Assembly (NCBI GenBank): GCA_002474345.1
Contig: DKQD01000146.1
Coordinates: 1-6,738, forward strand
DNA: 6,738 nt
Reading direction: 5' to 3'
Origin: Bacteriovoracaceae bacterium UBA7317
Lineage (GTDB): Bacteria; Bdellovibrionota; Bacteriovoracia; Bacteriovoracales; Bacteriovoracaceae
Shown here: positions 5,338-6,738 of the stretch, in pieces
How the letters are laid out: the number at the start of each line of letters is the position of its first letter
How positions within the stretch are numbered: position 1 is the stretch's first letter
Position numbers and translations under genes: made by a program
The notes under the pieces: model-generated
Seen by the model: the letters and a program-made list of their open reading frames with translations, nothing else
The model's database searches: none
What the model was told of the DNA's origin: nothing

Positions 5338-6738
5338 CTATTCAACCGTATACCCAAGATTACTAGAAAGCCACTTTTCAGCTTCCTTCTCAGAAATATC
5401 TTTTCGGTTTGAATAGCTTTTAACTTGCTCTTGTGAAATTAGGCCAATATTAAAGTACTTAGCTTCATTATTGAAAAAGTAGAGTCCTGACACAGAACTT
5501 GGTGGATTCATCGCAAAAGAGGTTGTAAGGGATACTCCTATTTTACTTTCCACATCAAGTAGGTCCCATAAAAAAGTTTTCTCTGTATGATCGGGACAAG
5601 CTGGATATCCATGAGCAGGCCTTATGCCGGAGTACTTTTCTTTTATAAGATCATTAAGTGTTAGGTCTTCTTTTTCATGAGGATAGAAAAGTGATCTCAT
5701 TTTTTTGTGAATCAGTTCTGCCAATGCCTCAGCAAGCCTATCTCCGATTGCTTTAATTAAAATAGATGAATAGTCATCCCCTATGTCTTCAAAAGTTTTA
5801 GCATAATTTTCAACTTCATTTCCAATGGTGACAGCAAAACCACCAATGTAGTCATTTTTTCCACTACTTGTTGGTGCAACAAAATCACTAAGACTATAAG
5901 ATGTTTTAGTTTTCGGCTGTTGTTGCCTCAAAAAATGAAACTTACCTCTTAATTTTTTTTCATCTGAGATATCATAAATGTTTATATCATCACCTTCACT
6001 ATTGGCTTTCCATATAGCTGCTATTGCTAAAGGCTTGAATATTTTTTTATCAATGATGTTTTTAAGATAAGTTTGAGCATCTTCGAAAAGGCTTTTTGCT
6101 TGTTTGCCATAACTTTTATGGGATAGAATTTTTGGGTAGGTTCCCTTAAGTTCCCATGTCCAAAAGAAAGGGGACCAGTCTATGTATGAAGAAATTTCCC
6201 CAAGTTCTATATTATTATATAATTTGGTTCCTATAAATTCTGGCTTTGGTTCTTTAAAATTATCCCAGTCAATTTTTAGTCGGTTAGACTGAGCCTTTTT
6301 TAGTGATAATAAATTGATAGACTCCTTACTTTTCAAAAAGTTTTCTTTCAATTTTGTTTGAGATTCTTTTATCTCTTTAATATAAGTATCTCTTTTTTTA
6401 GGGTCTAGAGCTTTTTGACAAACATTCACAGCTAATGAAGCATCAGAAACGTGTATAATTGGATTACTTGTATGTGGTGCTATTTTTACTGCTGTATGTG
6501 TTTTTGATGTAGTAGCTCCACCAATCAAAATTGGTATATTAATATTTTCATCTTTGATTTTTTGCACGTTATAGATCATCTCATCTAGAGAAGGCGTTAT
6601 TAAACCACTCATTCCAAATATATCTGCTTTATGTTCTTTAAGGGCCTTAATAATGTTTTCTATTGATACCATTACACCTAAATCTATTATTTTGTATCCG
6701 TTACATGCAAGGACAACGGCTACAATATTTTTACCAAT
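5338..6738 (-). CDS. metH: Cobalamin-dependent methionine synthase, C-terminal part (runs off right edge)
   Basis: The reading frame is open through the right edge, so 466 residues are visible and the true start lies outside; the Met at 6672 is internal. The first visible residues IGKNIVAVVLACNGYKIIDLG directly continue the cobalamin-binding DxHxxG motif, whose His is just beyond the edge. The B12 Rossmann domain goes on with MSGLITPSLDEM (about 43-54) and IGGATTSKTHTAVKI (72-86). After a linker comes the reactivation domain, with FHFLRQQQ (267-274), SDFVAP (284-289), DDYSSILIKAIGDRLAEALAE and the SAM-binding signature RPAHGYPACPDHTEK (373-387), then SFAMNPPSSVSGLYF and a canonical end NLGYTVE. 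MetH transfers methyl from methyltetrahydrofolate to homocysteine; this part binds B12 and re-methylates oxidised cobalamin with SAM. The normal P of RPAPGYPACP is His here, a mild change. Homocysteine and folate domains are expected off-window; whether they are fused cannot be seen. The 148-aa gene follows in the same direction. Confidence 0.97.
   Translation of the reverse strand: MGKNIVAVVLACNGYKIIDLGVMVSIENIIKALKEHKADIFGMSGLITPSLDEMIYNVQKIKDENINIPILIGGATTSKTHTAVKIAPHTSNPIIHVSDASLAVNVCQKALDPKKRDTYIKEIKESQTKLKENFLKSKESINLLSLKKAQSNRLKIDWDNFKEPKPEFIGTKLYNNIELGEISSYIDWSPFFWTWELKGTYPKILSHKSYGKQAKSLFEDAQTYLKNIIDKKIFKPLAIAAIWKANSEGDDINIYDISDEKKLRGKFHFLRQQQPKTKTSYSLSDFVAPTSSGKNDYIGGFAVTIGNEVENYAKTFEDIGDDYSSILIKAIGDRLAEALAELIHKKMRSLFYPHEKEDLTLNDLIKEKYSGIRPAHGYPACPDHTEKTFLWDLLDVESKIGVSLTTSFAMNPPSSVSGLYFFNNEAKYFNIGLISQEQVKSYSNRKDISEKEAEKWLSSNLGYTVE

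Noticed and set aside
5338..6672. metH reading as a complete 444-aa protein starting at the Met at 6672
   Set aside because: The frame continues upstream with IGKNIVAVVLACNGYKIIDLG, an essential part of the B12-binding domain, so this Met is internal and the gene runs off the edge.

Overview
The window is an AT-rich stretch of bacterial chromosome with ordinary housekeeping and accessory genes. I see no mobile element, CRISPR array or RNA gene. The gene style suggests a member of the Bdellovibrionota, most likely the Bacteriovorax/Halobacteriovorax side. Signs of this are the low GC, a DUF445 protein whose visible part ends in a VPGLY-type motif, a type II phosphatidylserine decarboxylase, a stand-alone receiver, and small helix-turn-helix proteins with an 'R-hFRILHG' type recognition helix. 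The taxonomy is an inference from protein style only.

Left part (1-1258, minus strand): a membrane-targeted HtrA/Deg serine protease with one PDZ domain is followed after 17 bp by the first 57 codons of a DUF445 membrane protein that runs off the left edge. The two look like one operon. A 114-bp divergent spacer separates the protease from psd on the plus strand. Both divergent genes start with GTG behind good Shine-Dalgarno sites. Psd makes phosphatidylethanolamine and is intact, except that the Asp of its usual 'xDG' catalytic motif reads as Glu.

Middle (2273-4865, plus strand): a stand-alone CheY-like receiver comes first. After it lies the most interesting non-coding segment in the window. 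It holds a perfect 12-bp inverted repeat made of two AACT-NN-AGTT half-sites, then about 55 bp further a textbook sigma-54 (-24/-12) promoter, then a strong Shine-Dalgarno. This drives a tight three-gene unit: a 101-aa HTH protein, a 164-aa unknown protein with a winged-helix-like start, and an L-2-hydroxyglutarate dehydrogenase/oxidase (LhgO/L2HGDH family). The arrangement suggests activator-dependent control of an FAD enzyme that returns L-2-hydroxyglutarate to 2-oxoglutarate, with two small companion proteins of unknown role.

Right part (4840-6738, minus strand): the C-terminal 466 residues of cobalamin-dependent methionine synthase (MetH: most of the B12 domain plus the whole SAM-dependent reactivation domain) enter from the right edge. 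After 51 bp follows a 148-aa helical protein of unknown function, whose end overlaps the end of lhgO by 26 bp tail to tail.

The best candidate for something undescribed is the sigma-54-controlled HTH/unknown/lhgO unit. The other genes belong to well-known families.
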